Notes: generated by a model not told the origin, from the sequence alone. A stretch of 64,000 bases of DNA from Maritimibacter alkaliphilus (GCF_019801605.1 NZ_JAHVIT010000003.1:62001-126000); one strand, 5' to 3'. Shown: positions 41,223-49,917, counted from the stretch's first letter. A program made the numbers and translations.

Positions 41223-42373
41223 TCCGCCTCGAAGACGGCCGCTACGTCGCGCCCGAAGACGACAGCCCCGAGGAAACGGCCACCCTCGCCGACACGCCGG
41301 AGGCCCGCCTCTCGCTCAGCCGCCTGACACTGCGCCGGTTCGCGCAGCACCGTCTGGGGCTGATCTCGGCGCTGTTCCTGTTGACCTGCTACCTGCTGCT
41401 GCCGCTGGTGGGCTTCATCGCCCCCTATGGCCCGAACACCCGCGACGCGGAGCACATCTTTGCCCCGCCGCAGCTGGTCCGGGTCTTCGACGAGGGCGGG
41501 CTCACTGCGCCCTATATCTACCCGCTGCGCGGCGAGGCCAACCTGGCCGAGTATCGCTGGGACTACACCCCCGACCGTGCGGCGCCCCAGACACTGCAGT
41601 GGTTCTGCCCCGGCGATCCCTACAGCCTTGCCGGGCTGATCCCCTCGACGACCCACCTCTTCTGCGCCCCCGAGGGCGAGACCGTCTTCCTCTGGGGCTC
41701 CGACCGGCTGGGGCGCGATGTCTTCTCGCGCATCCTCTACGGGGCGCAGCTCTCGCTGACCGTGGGCCTCGTGGGCATCGCGATCTCCATGGGGCTCGGC
41801 ATCTTCTTCGGCTCCATCGCGGGCTATTTCGGCGGCGGCCTCGACTACGCGATCCAGCGCCTGATCGAGATCCTGCGCTCGATCCCGGAACTGCCGCTCT
41901 GGCTGGCGCTCTCGGCGGCGGTGCCCTCGCACTGGGGGCCGGTCTCGGTCTTCTTCGCGATCTCGATCATCCTCGGGCTGCTGGACTGGCCGGGGCTGGC
42001 GCGGGCCGTGCGGGCCAAGTTCTTCTCGCTGCGCGAGGAGGACTTCGTGCAGGCCGCGGAGATGATGGGCGCCAAGCCCTCCCGCATCATCCGGCGCCAC
42101 CTGCTGCCGAACTTCCGCAGCCATCTGATCGCCTCCGCGGCGCTGTCGATCCCCTCGATGATCCTGGGCGAAACCGCGCTCTCCTTCCTCGGCCTCGGCC
42201 TGCGCGCCCCCGCGGTCAGCTGGGGCGTGATGCTGAACGACGCGCAGCACCTCTCCTCGATCGAGATCTACCCGTGGACCGCGCTGCCGATGCTGCCGAT
42301 CATCATCGTCGTCCTCGCCTTCTCCTTCATGGGGGACGGTCTGCGCGACGCGCTCGACCCGCACCGGAGCTGA
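41219..42373 (+). CDS. ABC transporter permease (DppC-like)
   Basis: A 384-residue permease of the DppC/OppC branch: an N-terminal cytoplasmic segment, helix FAQHRLGLISALFLLTCYLLLPLVGF, a long periplasmic insert (about 75-155), then GSDRLGRDVFSRILYGAQLSLTVGLVG and the coupling motif EDFVQAAEMMGAKPSRIIRRHLLPN, ending ALSFLGLGLRAPAVSWGVML. The GTG start overlaps the preceding stop (GTGA). It completes the importer with the ATPase fusion, binding protein and first permease. Confidence 0.92.
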   Translation: MIRLEDGRYVAPEDDSPEETATLADTPEARLSLSRLTLRRFAQHRLGLISALFLLTCYLLLPLVGFIAPYGPNTRDAEHIFAPPQLVRVFDEGGLTAPYIYPLRGEANLAEYRWDYTPDRAAPQTLQWFCPGDPYSLAGLIPSTTHLFCAPEGETVFLWGSDRLGRDVFSRILYGAQLSLTVGLVGIAISMGLGIFFGSIAGYFGGGLDYAIQRLIEILRSIPELPLWLALSAAVPSHWGPVSVFFAISIILGLLDWPGLARAVRAKFFSLREEDFVQAAEMMGAKPSRIIRRHLLPNFRSHLIASAALSIPSMILGETALSFLGLGLRAPAVSWGVMLNDAQHLSSIEIYPWTALPMLPIIIVVLAFSFMGDGLRDALDPHRS

Positions 42374-42397
42374 GGCCCCGGGGCGTCACGGCCCCGG

Positions 42398-42478
42398 CAT
42401 CACCCCGGCATCGGCCCCAGCATCACCCCCGGCATCGGCCGCAGCATCACCCCCGGCATCGGCCGCAGCATCGCCCCC
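42398..42478. repeat. 24-base tandem repeat, about 3.4 copies
   Basis: Two identical 24-base units (42421-42444, 42445-42468; CATCACCCCCGGCATCGGCC then GCAG) are preceded by a 23-base variant (42398-42420) and followed by ten bases of a fourth. It lies between the ABC importer and the epimerase gene. No start codon or ribosome site is linked to it. Confidence 0.85.
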
Positions 42479-42560
42479 TGCCCCTGCCCCGCAGGCGCTT
42501 CGCCTTGCATCCCCCGAGCGCAGCGTATAGCCCGATGGCCGTCAGTCGTCCGGAGGTCTC

Positions 42561-43571
42561 ATGCGCACTGTCCTCGTCACCGGGTCCGCCGGCTTCATCG
42601 GCTATCACATCAGCCGCCGCCTGCTCGACGAGGGCTTCCGTGTCGTGGGCGTGGATGCCCATACCGACATGGGCGATGCGGAGCTGAAACGCGACCGCGA
42701 GGCGCAGCTGCTGGCGCATCCCAACTATCGCGGCCTGCGTGCCAAGATCGAGGCGCCGGACCTGCTGCGGGACCTCTTTGCCAGCGAGCGCCCGGAGATC
42801 GTCGTGCACCTTGCCGCGCAGGCGGGCGTGCGCCAGTCGATCGACAACCCGCGCTCCTACCTCGATGCGAACATCATCGGCACCTACGAGCTGCTGGAGG
42901 CCGCCCGGGCCCATCCGCCCAAGCACATGCTGCTGGCCTCCTCCTCCTCGGTCTACGGCGCCAATGCCGCGATCCCCTATACCGAGAGCGAGCGCACGGA
43001 CACGCAGATGTCCTTCTACGCCGCGACCAAGAAGGCGACCGAGAACATGGCGCATTCCTATGCCCATCTCTTCGGCCTGCCGACGACCATGTTCCGCTTC
43101 TTCACCGTCTACGGGCCCTGGGGGCGGCCCAACATGGCGATGTCGATCTTCACCCGGGCGATCCTGCGCGGGGAGCCGATCGACGTGTTCAACAACGGCG
43201 AGATGCGGCGCGACTTCACCTATATCGCGGACCTCTGCGAGGCATTGCGCCGGCTGATCGACCTGCCCCCCGCCGTGCCGCAGGACGCCGCCGAAGCTGA
43301 GGAATTCGGCCTGTCACCCGTGGCGCCCTTCCGGGTGCTGAACATCGGGCATTCGGCCCCGGTGCCGCTGACCGATTTCATTGCCGCGATCGAACGGGCC
43401 ACCGGGCGCACGGCGAAGCGGAACCTGATGCCGATCCAGCCCGGCGACGTGCCGGTGACATGGGCGGATTCGACCCTGCTGCACCGGCTCACCGGCTATC
43501 GCCCCGACACCGACGTGCCAGAGGGCGTCAGCGCCTTCGTCGAATGGTACCGCGGCTACTACGGCCTCTGA
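42561..43571 (+). CDS. NAD-dependent nucleotide-sugar epimerase (UDP-glucuronate 4-epimerase-like)
   Basis: A 336-residue short-chain dehydrogenase-fold epimerase. The NAD site is LVTGSAGFIGYHISRRLL; HLAAQAGVRQSIDNP, the catalytic Ser in LASSSSVYG and Tyr153/Lys157 in SFYAATKKATE follow, with FRFFTVYGPWGRPNMA. This set is typical of UDP-glucuronate 4-epimerases of capsule and LPS loci. CGGAGG precedes the ATG. It is unlinked to the glycan operon at 28-36 kb by the ABC importer but could supply it with a uronic acid. Confidence 0.92.
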   Translation: MRTVLVTGSAGFIGYHISRRLLDEGFRVVGVDAHTDMGDAELKRDREAQLLAHPNYRGLRAKIEAPDLLRDLFASERPEIVVHLAAQAGVRQSIDNPRSYLDANIIGTYELLEAARAHPPKHMLLASSSSVYGANAAIPYTESERTDTQMSFYAATKKATENMAHSYAHLFGLPTTMFRFFTVYGPWGRPNMAMSIFTRAILRGEPIDVFNNGEMRRDFTYIADLCEALRRLIDLPPAVPQDAAEAEEFGLSPVAPFRVLNIGHSAPVPLTDFIAAIERATGRTAKRNLMPIQPGDVPVTWADSTLLHRLTGYRPDTDVPEGVSAFVEWYRGYYGL

Positions 43572-43608
43572 GGCCGCTGATCACGACGTCTGCGCCTGCG
43601 GCCGCCAC

Positions 43609-46023
43609 TCAGCGGTCGTCGCCCGGGGGCATGCCGCCCTCCTCGCCATCCTCGTCCATGTCGAGCGCCGCACCGGCAATCTTGCGCTTCTGCTCCTCGG
43701 TGAGCGGCGCGCTCTTGTCCGAGCGCTCGTCGGCGATATGCACCGTGACCTCGCGGTTGGCGAAGCGGATGCCTTCGCGGGCGAAGAGCTCGCGGATCTC
43801 CTGGTAGACCCGCTTGCGCACGATCCACTGGTCGCCCGGCTTGGTCATGAACTTGACCCGCAGGATCATCGCGGAATCCTGCATCTCGATTACGCCCTGC
43901 GATTTCAGCGGCTGCAGGAAGCAGGGCCCCAGATCCGGATCCTCCAGCAGTTCCAGCCCCAGCTTCTTGACCAGCTTGCGCACCTTCTCGACATCGGTGT
44001 CGTAGGTCAGGCGCAGCTTCAGCTTCATGATCACCCAGTCGCGGGAATAGTTGGTGAGGGACTTGATCTCACCATAGGGGATCGTGTGCAGCGCGCCGAG
44101 GTGATGGCGCAGCTGGAACGACCGGACCGAGACATTCTCGACCGTGCCCTTCACATCGCCCACATCGATGTACTCGCCCTTGCGGAAGGCGTCGTCGATC
44201 AGGAAGAAGGCCCCCGAGAAGATGTCACGGACGAGCGCCTGCGCCCCGAAGCCGACCGCCAGGCCGACGATCCCGGCACCGGCGAAGAGCGGGCTGACGT
44301 TGATCCCCACCTCCATCAGCACGATGAGCAGGATCGACACGGCAATCACGATCAGGATGAAGTTGCGGAACAGCGGCAGAAGCGTGCCCAGACGGCTGGC
44401 GCTGCCATGGCCGCCCTCGTCCCCCAGTTCCGCATCTCCCCCTTCGGGCTGTTCCTCGGCGATCTTGCTGTCGATCCAGACCCGGAAGGTCTGGTAGACG
44501 ATATAGCCGATGAAGAGGATCACCGAGATGTCCATCAGCCGCTCGAACCGCTGCGTCCGGGTGAAATCGGTGTTCACGCCCCAGATCACGAGGCAGGCCC
44601 AGATGCCGCCCACGAGGGCGATGATCCCCGCCACGCGGTAGGCCAGCCCCTCGAAGGTCTGCACGGCATACTGCCGGCGGATGGTCGCGGCGGCGGCGGC
44701 GGCCTCTGCCGGGCCCGTCACCTCGACCTCGACACCGTCAATGACCGTGGTGGTCTTCTCGTCCGCGGCGGCGGCCTCCGCGGCCTCGTTCAGGCGGCGG
44801 ATTTCCCGCGCCCGGGCCGCGTAACGTTCAATGAAATAGGCGAAGGTGGCAAAGACGATCAGCGCCGTCAGCACGGTGGCATAGGCCCCCGACACCAGCG
44901 GCACCGAGGTCGCCTCCCCGCGCACGGAGTAGATCGCCCCCTTCACCAGCGAGAGCACGATGTAGCCAAGGGCCAGCGGCGCCCAGAGGTAGGAGGCCCA
45001 CTTGATGTTCTTGCTGACCGCATGGACCGGCCGCCCGCCGCGGATCGCCTCGGTGATCGGGCGCAGGTTCACGAAGATCAGCACGATGTTGTAGATGCTC
45101 ACGATGCCGGTCGAGATCATCACCATGACAAGGTGGATGTCCTCGTTCAGGCCCAGTTCCAGCACCCAGATCGCCAGCATCTGCGTGAAGATCGTCAGGA
45201 AGGCCCCGATGGTCAGCCAGTAGAACAGCCGCCGGGCATCACGGTCCGAGAAATACGGGATGCGATACTGGCTCAGGAAGGGCGAGAGCACCATCCGCCA
45301 CAGCAACGAGACCATGCGGAACAGGAAATAGGCCACGAAGATGACGGTGACGGTGAACTGCGCCGCCGTATCCTCGGCCCGGCCGAAGAGCAGCACGCCC
45401 GCCACGAAGCCCACGAGCATCGAGACCGCAGTGCCGAGCGCCCCCATGAAGAAGCGGAAGACGAGGAAGGGCATCTTCTCGAGGTAGCCCTCGGGCCGGT
45501 CCCGGACCCGCGACACCACGAGCCGCTTTGCCAGCCGCCGCACGAAGACCCGGTGTTCGAAGATCGTGCCCAGAACCAGCACGATGCTGGACAGCAGGAA
45601 GATCCGCACGAAGGCCCAGAGCGTGCCATCGGGCGAGGAGGCCCGCAGGATGTAGAGCACCTCGTTGTAGGCGACGGGCAGCGCGCCCAGCCGTTCTCCG
45701 ACGGTCTTCCAGAAGGCATTGGCCCCCGCCTGCGCATCCATCAGCATGGAGCCCATCTCGTCCGGGTTGCGGGCACGGCCCATGCCGCCGCCCTGCCCCG
45801 GTACGCGGGTCGTCGGCGTGATCGCCTCGCCCTTCTCCATCACCGAGACCTCGCCGTTCTCGTCGATCAGGATGACCTTGACGCCGCCGGTGCCGCTCTC
45901 GGCGTCGGTTTCCGCGCCGCGCGTGGCATCGAGGATCAGCTGGGCCTGCGCTTCGGCCGGCGTCGGGCCGAGCGCCAAGGCAAGACAAAGGGCCAGCAGG
46001 CCCGCAACACACCGCATGATCAC
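43609..46023 (-). CDS. Large MscS-family mechanosensitive channel protein
   Basis: An 804-residue inner-membrane protein. A signal peptide (LLALCLALALGPTPAEA) leads to a periplasmic segment with a Gly/Arg-rich stretch, then about eleven helices. The MscS pore and beta domain occupy roughly the last 240 residues: GIVGLAVGFGAQALVRDIFSGAF, KGEYIDVGDVKGTVENVSVRSFQLRHH and HTIPYGEIKSLTNYSRDW. The C-terminus is acidic. Such proteins release solutes on osmotic downshock. GTG 46023 was preferred because GGAGGA lies eight bases before it; ATG 46017 is the alternative. It is convergent with the epimerase gene. Confidence 0.9.
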   Translation of the reverse strand: MIMRCVAGLLALCLALALGPTPAEAQAQLILDATRGAETDAESGTGGVKVILIDENGEVSVMEKGEAITPTTRVPGQGGGMGRARNPDEMGSMLMDAQAGANAFWKTVGERLGALPVAYNEVLYILRASSPDGTLWAFVRIFLLSSIVLVLGTIFEHRVFVRRLAKRLVVSRVRDRPEGYLEKMPFLVFRFFMGALGTAVSMLVGFVAGVLLFGRAEDTAAQFTVTVIFVAYFLFRMVSLLWRMVLSPFLSQYRIPYFSDRDARRLFYWLTIGAFLTIFTQMLAIWVLELGLNEDIHLVMVMISTGIVSIYNIVLIFVNLRPITEAIRGGRPVHAVSKNIKWASYLWAPLALGYIVLSLVKGAIYSVRGEATSVPLVSGAYATVLTALIVFATFAYFIERYAARAREIRRLNEAAEAAAADEKTTTVIDGVEVEVTGPAEAAAAAATIRRQYAVQTFEGLAYRVAGIIALVGGIWACLVIWGVNTDFTRTQRFERLMDISVILFIGYIVYQTFRVWIDSKIAEEQPEGGDAELGDEGGHGSASRLGTLLPLFRNFILIVIAVSILLIVLMEVGINVSPLFAGAGIVGLAVGFGAQALVRDIFSGAFFLIDDAFRKGEYIDVGDVKGTVENVSVRSFQLRHHLGALHTIPYGEIKSLTNYSRDWVIMKLKLRLTYDTDVEKVRKLVKKLGLELLEDPDLGPCFLQPLKSQGVIEMQDSAMILRVKFMTKPGDQWIVRKRVYQEIRELFAREGIRFANREVTVHIADERSDKSAPLTEEQKRKIAGAALDMDEDGEEGGMPPGDDR

Positions 46024-46218
46024 TCGACACTTCCTCCGAACCGGACCCGGGACCGGTGGCAAGCCCGCGCCAGAGGCCGGGTTGCGCTACCGTTCCGGCA
46101 GCCTAGCAAGCGTGGTGCGCCGGTCAATCTCCTGAGGTCAGGGAGTTTTCAGTGCGTGTCGTCAGGACACAGGCCCCGCGCGGGCCCCTTGCCGTCTCTG
46201 CACTGCTCACGTCGCGGC

Positions 46219-47151
46219 CTAGCGGATTGGCTGCGTGGCCCGGGACGGTCCCATCAGCGAATGCAGCAGGTCGAACTTCACCCGGTTCACGCTCAGCTGC
46301 CGGAAGAAGGTGATCAGCACGCTGGTCGGCCCCTGAAGACGGCCAAGCGCGGCCACCGCGGCCACCAGCGTGCCCACGTCGCTGCGCCCCTCCAGCACCA
46401 GCCAGCCCCCCAGCAGGATCACCGTCACCGTGGCGACGCCGCTGATGGTGCTCAGCAGGAACTTGGTCGAGAGCTTCCAGACGAAGATCTTCTGCCGGAA
46501 GCCATAGATCCGGTCGAAATCCGCCGTCACCGCCTCCTCGACATCCTCCAGCAGCTCCGCCGTCAGCTTGTCGGTAGCCCCGCGCAGGGTGCAGACCCGC
46601 TCGCCCACCAGCCGGTTCACCTGCCGCTGGGTGAAGACCACGATCAGCACCTGCGGCAGCACCATGGCCAGCGCCACCAGACCCAGCCGGGGCTGGGTCG
46701 CCGTGACGAAGCCGATCACGCTGACCAGCGTACCGATCTGCATCACCGGTTCCGAGAAGGCGCCGCCGATGAAACTGCCCAGTTCCTCCGCCTCCGCCGA
46801 GATCGCGGTGGACAGCGTGCCGGCCGAGACATGGTGCGGATCGGCCTCGTGCTCGCTGGCGGAATGCAGCAGGCGCTTGCGGATCGTGCGGATCACGTCC
46901 TCGCCCAGAATGCCGGAGCTGTAGCCCAGCACCCACTTGAGCCCGAGGCTGAGCAGGATCACCGACATCATCCCGGCACCGTTCAGCAGCAGCCGGTCCA
47001 CCGTGCCGGTGCCGTCGGTCAGCATGTTGATGATGTCCTGCTGGAACTTCAGCGGCGCCGCCGCGAGGCCCGCGATCAGGAAGGAGACGATGATCAGGAA
47101 TATCTGGCGCGGGCCGGTCAGCCGCCAGATCAGGGAATAAAGCCGAAGCAT
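46219..47151 (-). CDS. ABC transporter six-helix membrane domain protein without ATPase
   Basis: A 310-residue protein resembling only the membrane half of an ABC exporter: six hydrophobic helices with LSLGLKWVLGYSSGILGEDVIRTIRKRLL and GTLSTAISAEAEELGSFIGGAFSEPVMQIGTLVS. No Walker A, signature or Walker B is present and the reading frame ends after helix six (LDLLHSLMG), so it is not an obvious truncation by frameshift. It matches the stand-alone six-TM ABC membrane family. No lone ATPase is adjacent, so its partner is unknown. AGGAC precedes the ATG. Confidence 0.82.
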   Translation of the reverse strand: MLRLYSLIWRLTGPRQIFLIIVSFLIAGLAAAPLKFQQDIINMLTDGTGTVDRLLLNGAGMMSVILLSLGLKWVLGYSSGILGEDVIRTIRKRLLHSASEHEADPHHVSAGTLSTAISAEAEELGSFIGGAFSEPVMQIGTLVSVIGFVTATQPRLGLVALAMVLPQVLIVVFTQRQVNRLVGERVCTLRGATDKLTAELLEDVEEAVTADFDRIYGFRQKIFVWKLSTKFLLSTISGVATVTVILLGGWLVLEGRSDVGTLVAAVAALGRLQGPTSVLITFFRQLSVNRVKFDLLHSLMGPSRATQPIR

Positions 47152-47283
47152 CGCGCCGTCCTGCTGCCCCGCGGGCAATCATCATGTCTGAGTGCAGGAC
47201 AATCTGGCGGGTGTTCCCGCCCGCGTAAAGGCCTGTCGTGACGCGGGCGGGCGCAGTCGCCCCTCGCCCGCGGAAATGCAAAT

Positions 47284-47315
47284 CGGGCGCGGAGGCCCCT
47301 CAACCTCCGCGCCCG
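47284..47315 (-). terminator. Terminator of the decarboxylase gene
   Basis: A perfect 12-base-pair stem (CGGGCGCGGAGG/CCTCCGCGCCCG, eight-base loop) lies about 95 bases beyond the stop of the leftward decarboxylase gene. Read leftward it is followed by ATTTGCATTTCC, a weak T-rich tail. Confidence 0.65.
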
Positions 47316-47410
47316 GCCTGCTAGGTCTGGTCGCATCCCAGGGTCGGACCGTGTGAGCGCGGCCCGGGCCCCGGCGATTGGTCCCGCCGGGGCGCCCTGT
47401 CCTGTTGTTG

Positions 47411-48580
47411 TCAGATGACGACCACGTCCAGCGGCGGGAAGCCGTTGAAGCCGACCGAGGCATAGGAGGACGTGTAGGCCCCGCAGTTGCGGATGAGGAA
47501 GCGATCCCCGGCCTTCAGCGTCATCGGCAGTTCCACCGGGCGCTTCTCGTAAAGCACGTCGGCGCTGTCGCAGGAGGGACCGGCAAGGATGCAGGCCCCC
47601 ATCGGGTCGCCGTCGCGATCCGTGGTGAACTGGTAGCGGATCGCCTCTTCCATCGTCTCGGCGAGACCCGAGAACTTGCCGATGTCGAGGTAGACCCAGC
47701 GGTGCAGGTCGTTGTCCGACTTGCGCGAGACGAGCAGCACCTCGGCGGCGATCATGCCGGCCTCGGCCACGAGGCCACGGCCCGGCTCTGCCATCACGTC
47801 GGGCACGTCGCCGAAGCGTTCGGTGATGAGCGACATCACCTTGGCGGCATAGGGCGTCGGGCCTTCGATCTCCTCGCCGTAGTAGGCGGGGAAACCGCCG
47901 CCGATGTTCAGCAGCGTGAGGTCATGACCGGCGTCGCGGGCGGCGTGCCAGACAGCGGCCACCTGGTCGAGCGTGGTGGTCCACATGGTGGCGCGCTTGG
48001 TCTGCGAGCCGACGTGGAACGACAGGCCGACCGGCTTGAGGCCGAGGCCGCGCGCCATGTCCATCAGGCCGATGGCCTTCTCGCGGGTGCAGCCGAACTT
48101 GCGCGACAGCGGCCAGTCGGCCTCCGACGCGTCGACGATCAGGCGGATGTAGACCGAGGCGCCGGGCGCATGGGCCGCGATCTTCTCCAGCTCCTCTTCG
48201 GCGTCCGCGGCGAAGAGGCTCACACCGGCGTGGAAGGCGAATTCGATGTCGCGCGGCTTCTTCACGGTGTTGCCGAAGGAGATGTGGTCCGGACGGGCGC
48301 CGAGCGACAGGCAGAGCTCGATCTCGGCACGCGAGGCGGCATCGAAGCCCGAGCCGACCTCGACCAGACGCTCCACGATCTCGCGGGTCGGGTTGGCCTT
48401 CACGGCGTAGTGGATGCGGGCACGGCCGAGGCCTGCCTTGAGCGCGTGATACTGATCGGCCACGCGATCCACGTCGAGCACCAGCGTCGGGCGGTCGAAG
48501 GTGGTCGAACGGATGAAGGTTTCGACGCGCGATGCGTGCACGGGGGTGCGGGCCGAGAATTCGGCGACGTAAGCGTTCAT
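47411..48580 (-). CDS. Ornithine/lysine decarboxylase, fold III PLP type
   Basis: A 389-residue PLP decarboxylase making putrescine (or cadaverine) for polyamine synthesis. The Schiff-base lysine is Lys61 in IHYAVKANPT; LSFHVGSQ, the PLP phosphate site LLNIGGGFPAYYG, EPGRGLVAEAG and the catalytic Cys337 in GPSCDSADVLYE are present. This is the eukaryote-like class common in alphaproteobacteria. The ATG at 48580 was chosen since GGAG lies six bases before it; an ATG two codons earlier abuts the GGAG. A structured leader of about 105 bases precedes it. Confidence 0.93.
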   Translation of the reverse strand: MNAYVAEFSARTPVHASRVETFIRSTTFDRPTLVLDVDRVADQYHALKAGLGRARIHYAVKANPTREIVERLVEVGSGFDAASRAEIELCLSLGARPDHISFGNTVKKPRDIEFAFHAGVSLFAADAEEELEKIAAHAPGASVYIRLIVDASEADWPLSRKFGCTREKAIGLMDMARGLGLKPVGLSFHVGSQTKRATMWTTTLDQVAAVWHAARDAGHDLTLLNIGGGFPAYYGEEIEGPTPYAAKVMSLITERFGDVPDVMAEPGRGLVAEAGMIAAEVLLVSRKSDNDLHRWVYLDIGKFSGLAETMEEAIRYQFTTDRDGDPMGACILAGPSCDSADVLYEKRPVELPMTLKAGDRFLIRNCGAYTSSYASVGFNGFPPLDVVVI

Positions 48581-48605
48581 GGTCATCTCCAATAGACCCG
48601 GCCAT

Positions 48606-48710
48606 ATATGACCGCTCAGTTCCAAGGGAGACGTTACCGTCGCTACGTAAACCGCAGGGCTGAAGCCCTCTCGCCAGAGGCGCGTGCGTTGGCGTCTTGA
48701 GCGGCCATAT
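48606..48710 (-). ncRNA. Structured 5' leader of the decarboxylase, candidate speF-type element
   Basis: Read leftward, ATATGGCCGCTCA (48710-48698) can pair along 13 bases, with one G-U, with TGAGCGGTCATAT (48618-48606). This closing stem encloses CCTCT-GGCG-AGAGG, GGGCT-TC-AGCCC and a weaker TTAC/GTAA hairpin, and ends 15 bases before the ribosome site. A conserved speF RNA motif is known upstream of ornithine decarboxylase genes in alphaproteobacteria; whether this is a member is not established here. Confidence 0.5.
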
Positions 48711-48834
48711 CGGGCTTTAGCCGATTCACTTCAAGAGGGTATTTTCATCCGAGATACGATTTTTTTCGCCCCCGACCTGCCGCAGGGGCACCCCTTTTAG
48801 CACAGGGCCGTTATCGCTCACATTCCAGCCTGCC

Positions 48835-49035
48835 TCAGGCCTCGGGCTGGCTGCAGACCTTTGGCGGTTTTCCATCCGTGGTCCGCATCTCCGCCCCGCA
48901 GTGGATGCAGTGGAAAAGCGCGCCTTCGTCGGTGTCGCGGGTGCGGTCGGCGCGCCAGCGGCAATCGCGGGTCTCACGCTTGGCGTAGATGGCCAGCAGC
49001 ACGAAAACCACGGGGATGAGGATCACGAAGAGCAT
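48835..49035 (-). CDS. Small membrane-anchored protein with zinc-ribbon-like cysteines
   Basis: A 66-residue protein: one membrane helix (about 2-17, LFVILIPVVFVLLAIY), then a basic stretch and a Cys-rich tail with Cys25, Cys43 and Cys46 in FHCIHCGAEM and Cys61 in PPKVCSQ. The C-x2-C knuckle and later Cys could bind zinc. AAGGGGGC precedes the ATG. I do not recognise a named family; it may be a conserved Rhodobacteraceae hypothetical. Confidence 0.72.
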   Translation of the reverse strand: MLFVILIPVVFVLLAIYAKRETRDCRWRADRTRDTDEGALFHCIHCGAEMRTTDGKPPKVCSQPEA

Positions 49036-49152
49036 CGCGCCCCCTTTCCGGCAGCGTCCCCGGAGCGATCCGGGTGCGGGCAGGCGAGATCATGTGGGGG
49101 CAGCGTCGTCATGCCCCGGATCTGACATGCTGCATTGCAGCGGGCAAGGCGC

Positions 49153-49899
49153 TCAGGCGAGGATTCTGCCCCAGCCCGGACAACTCGGCGTGAAGCCCGC
49201 GACGCGGCACGCCTCGAGGAAGGTCACGGCGATCGAGTCGACGATGGGCAGGCCCAGCTCGTCCTCCATCTCCGCCACCAGTGCCGTGGCTGGGAAGTTG
49301 GTGCAGACAACCGCGATGCAGTCGCCCCCCTTCTCGGCCGCGTCGCGCAGCAGCGCGCGCATCCGGTCGGCGGGCGTGTTGCCGATCTCGACGTTGCGGG
49401 CGATGCCGAGGTAGGCCGCCTTGGGCACGCTGTAGCCCTGCCGCTGGTACTCGGCCACGATCTGCTCCGACACGTCGGCGGTATAGGGCAGCGCAAGGGC
49501 GATGTCCTTGAAGCCGAAGCGGCGGTAGGTCTCGTAGAAGCCCAGCGTCGCGGTGGTGGCGGGCACGCCCGTTGCCTCGGTCAGCGCCTCGCAGAGCAGC
49601 TGATCCGTCTCCAGCCCACGCCAGCTGGCCGAGGTGCCGTTCCAGACCAGAGCGTTCAACGGCGCATCCGCCAGCAGCCGGGCCGCCGCCACCATGGGCG
49701 CATTCTGGAAATGCGCGTTGGAGGCCTCGTTCAGGGCCAGCGTCTGCACCTCCGTCCGGCTGAAATGCTGCGAGACGCGATCCGCCACCGGCATGTTCAT
49801 CGCGTAGGTCAGCGGCTCGGCCCAGGTGTTCGAGGAGGGCATGATATGGCCCACGCGCAGCAGCGTGGCAGGATCGGGATAGGGATAGGGAAGCGTCAT
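49153..49899 (-). CDS. Asp/Glu racemase superfamily protein, arylmalonate decarboxylase-like
   Basis: A 248-residue protein of the maleate isomerase/Asp-Glu racemase superfamily. The first catalytic loop reads ALVWNGTSASWRG, with Gly88-Thr89-Ser90 where racemases and maleate isomerases have a cysteine. The second loop AVVCTNFPATAL keeps Cys199. Gly plus one Cys, with the GTSxSxxRG pattern and a Tyr in TLGFYETY, is the arrangement of arylmalonate decarboxylase. It is the last gene of the HpaB-type operon, 18 bases after the flavin reductase. Decarboxylation of a malonate-like intermediate is inferred; annotation as maleate isomerase would be a weaker choice. Confidence 0.8.
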   Translation of the reverse strand: MTLPYPYPDPATLLRVGHIMPSSNTWAEPLTYAMNMPVADRVSQHFSRTEVQTLALNEASNAHFQNAPMVAAARLLADAPLNALVWNGTSASWRGLETDQLLCEALTEATGVPATTATLGFYETYRRFGFKDIALALPYTADVSEQIVAEYQRQGYSVPKAAYLGIARNVEIGNTPADRMRALLRDAAEKGGDCIAVVCTNFPATALVAEMEDELGLPIVDSIAVTFLEACRVAGFTPSCPGWGRILA

Positions 49900-49917
49900 G
49901 GGGGGCTCTCTGGCTGG

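Noticed and set aside
42398-42478. Tandem repeat considered as a CRISPR array
   Set aside because: Units are contiguous with no unique spacers and there are no cas genes; it is a simple tandem repeat.
43738-47241. A 1167-codon open frame on the plus strand
   Set aside because: It lies antisense to the MscS channel and ABC membrane genes and is rich in His, Asp, Arg and Gln without any motif, as expected of a shadow frame.
49130-49140. CTGC-ATT-GCAG considered as another PhaR site
   Set aside because: It lacks the TTC/GCA flanks of the pha sites and lies just past the 3' end of a catabolic operon. A few such 8-base matches are expected by chance in this window.
49153-49899. Simple annotation as maleate isomerase completing a nicotinate-type pathway
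   Set aside because: The first catalytic cysteine of maleate isomerases is replaced by glycine in the GTS loop, so decarboxylase-like chemistry fits better.
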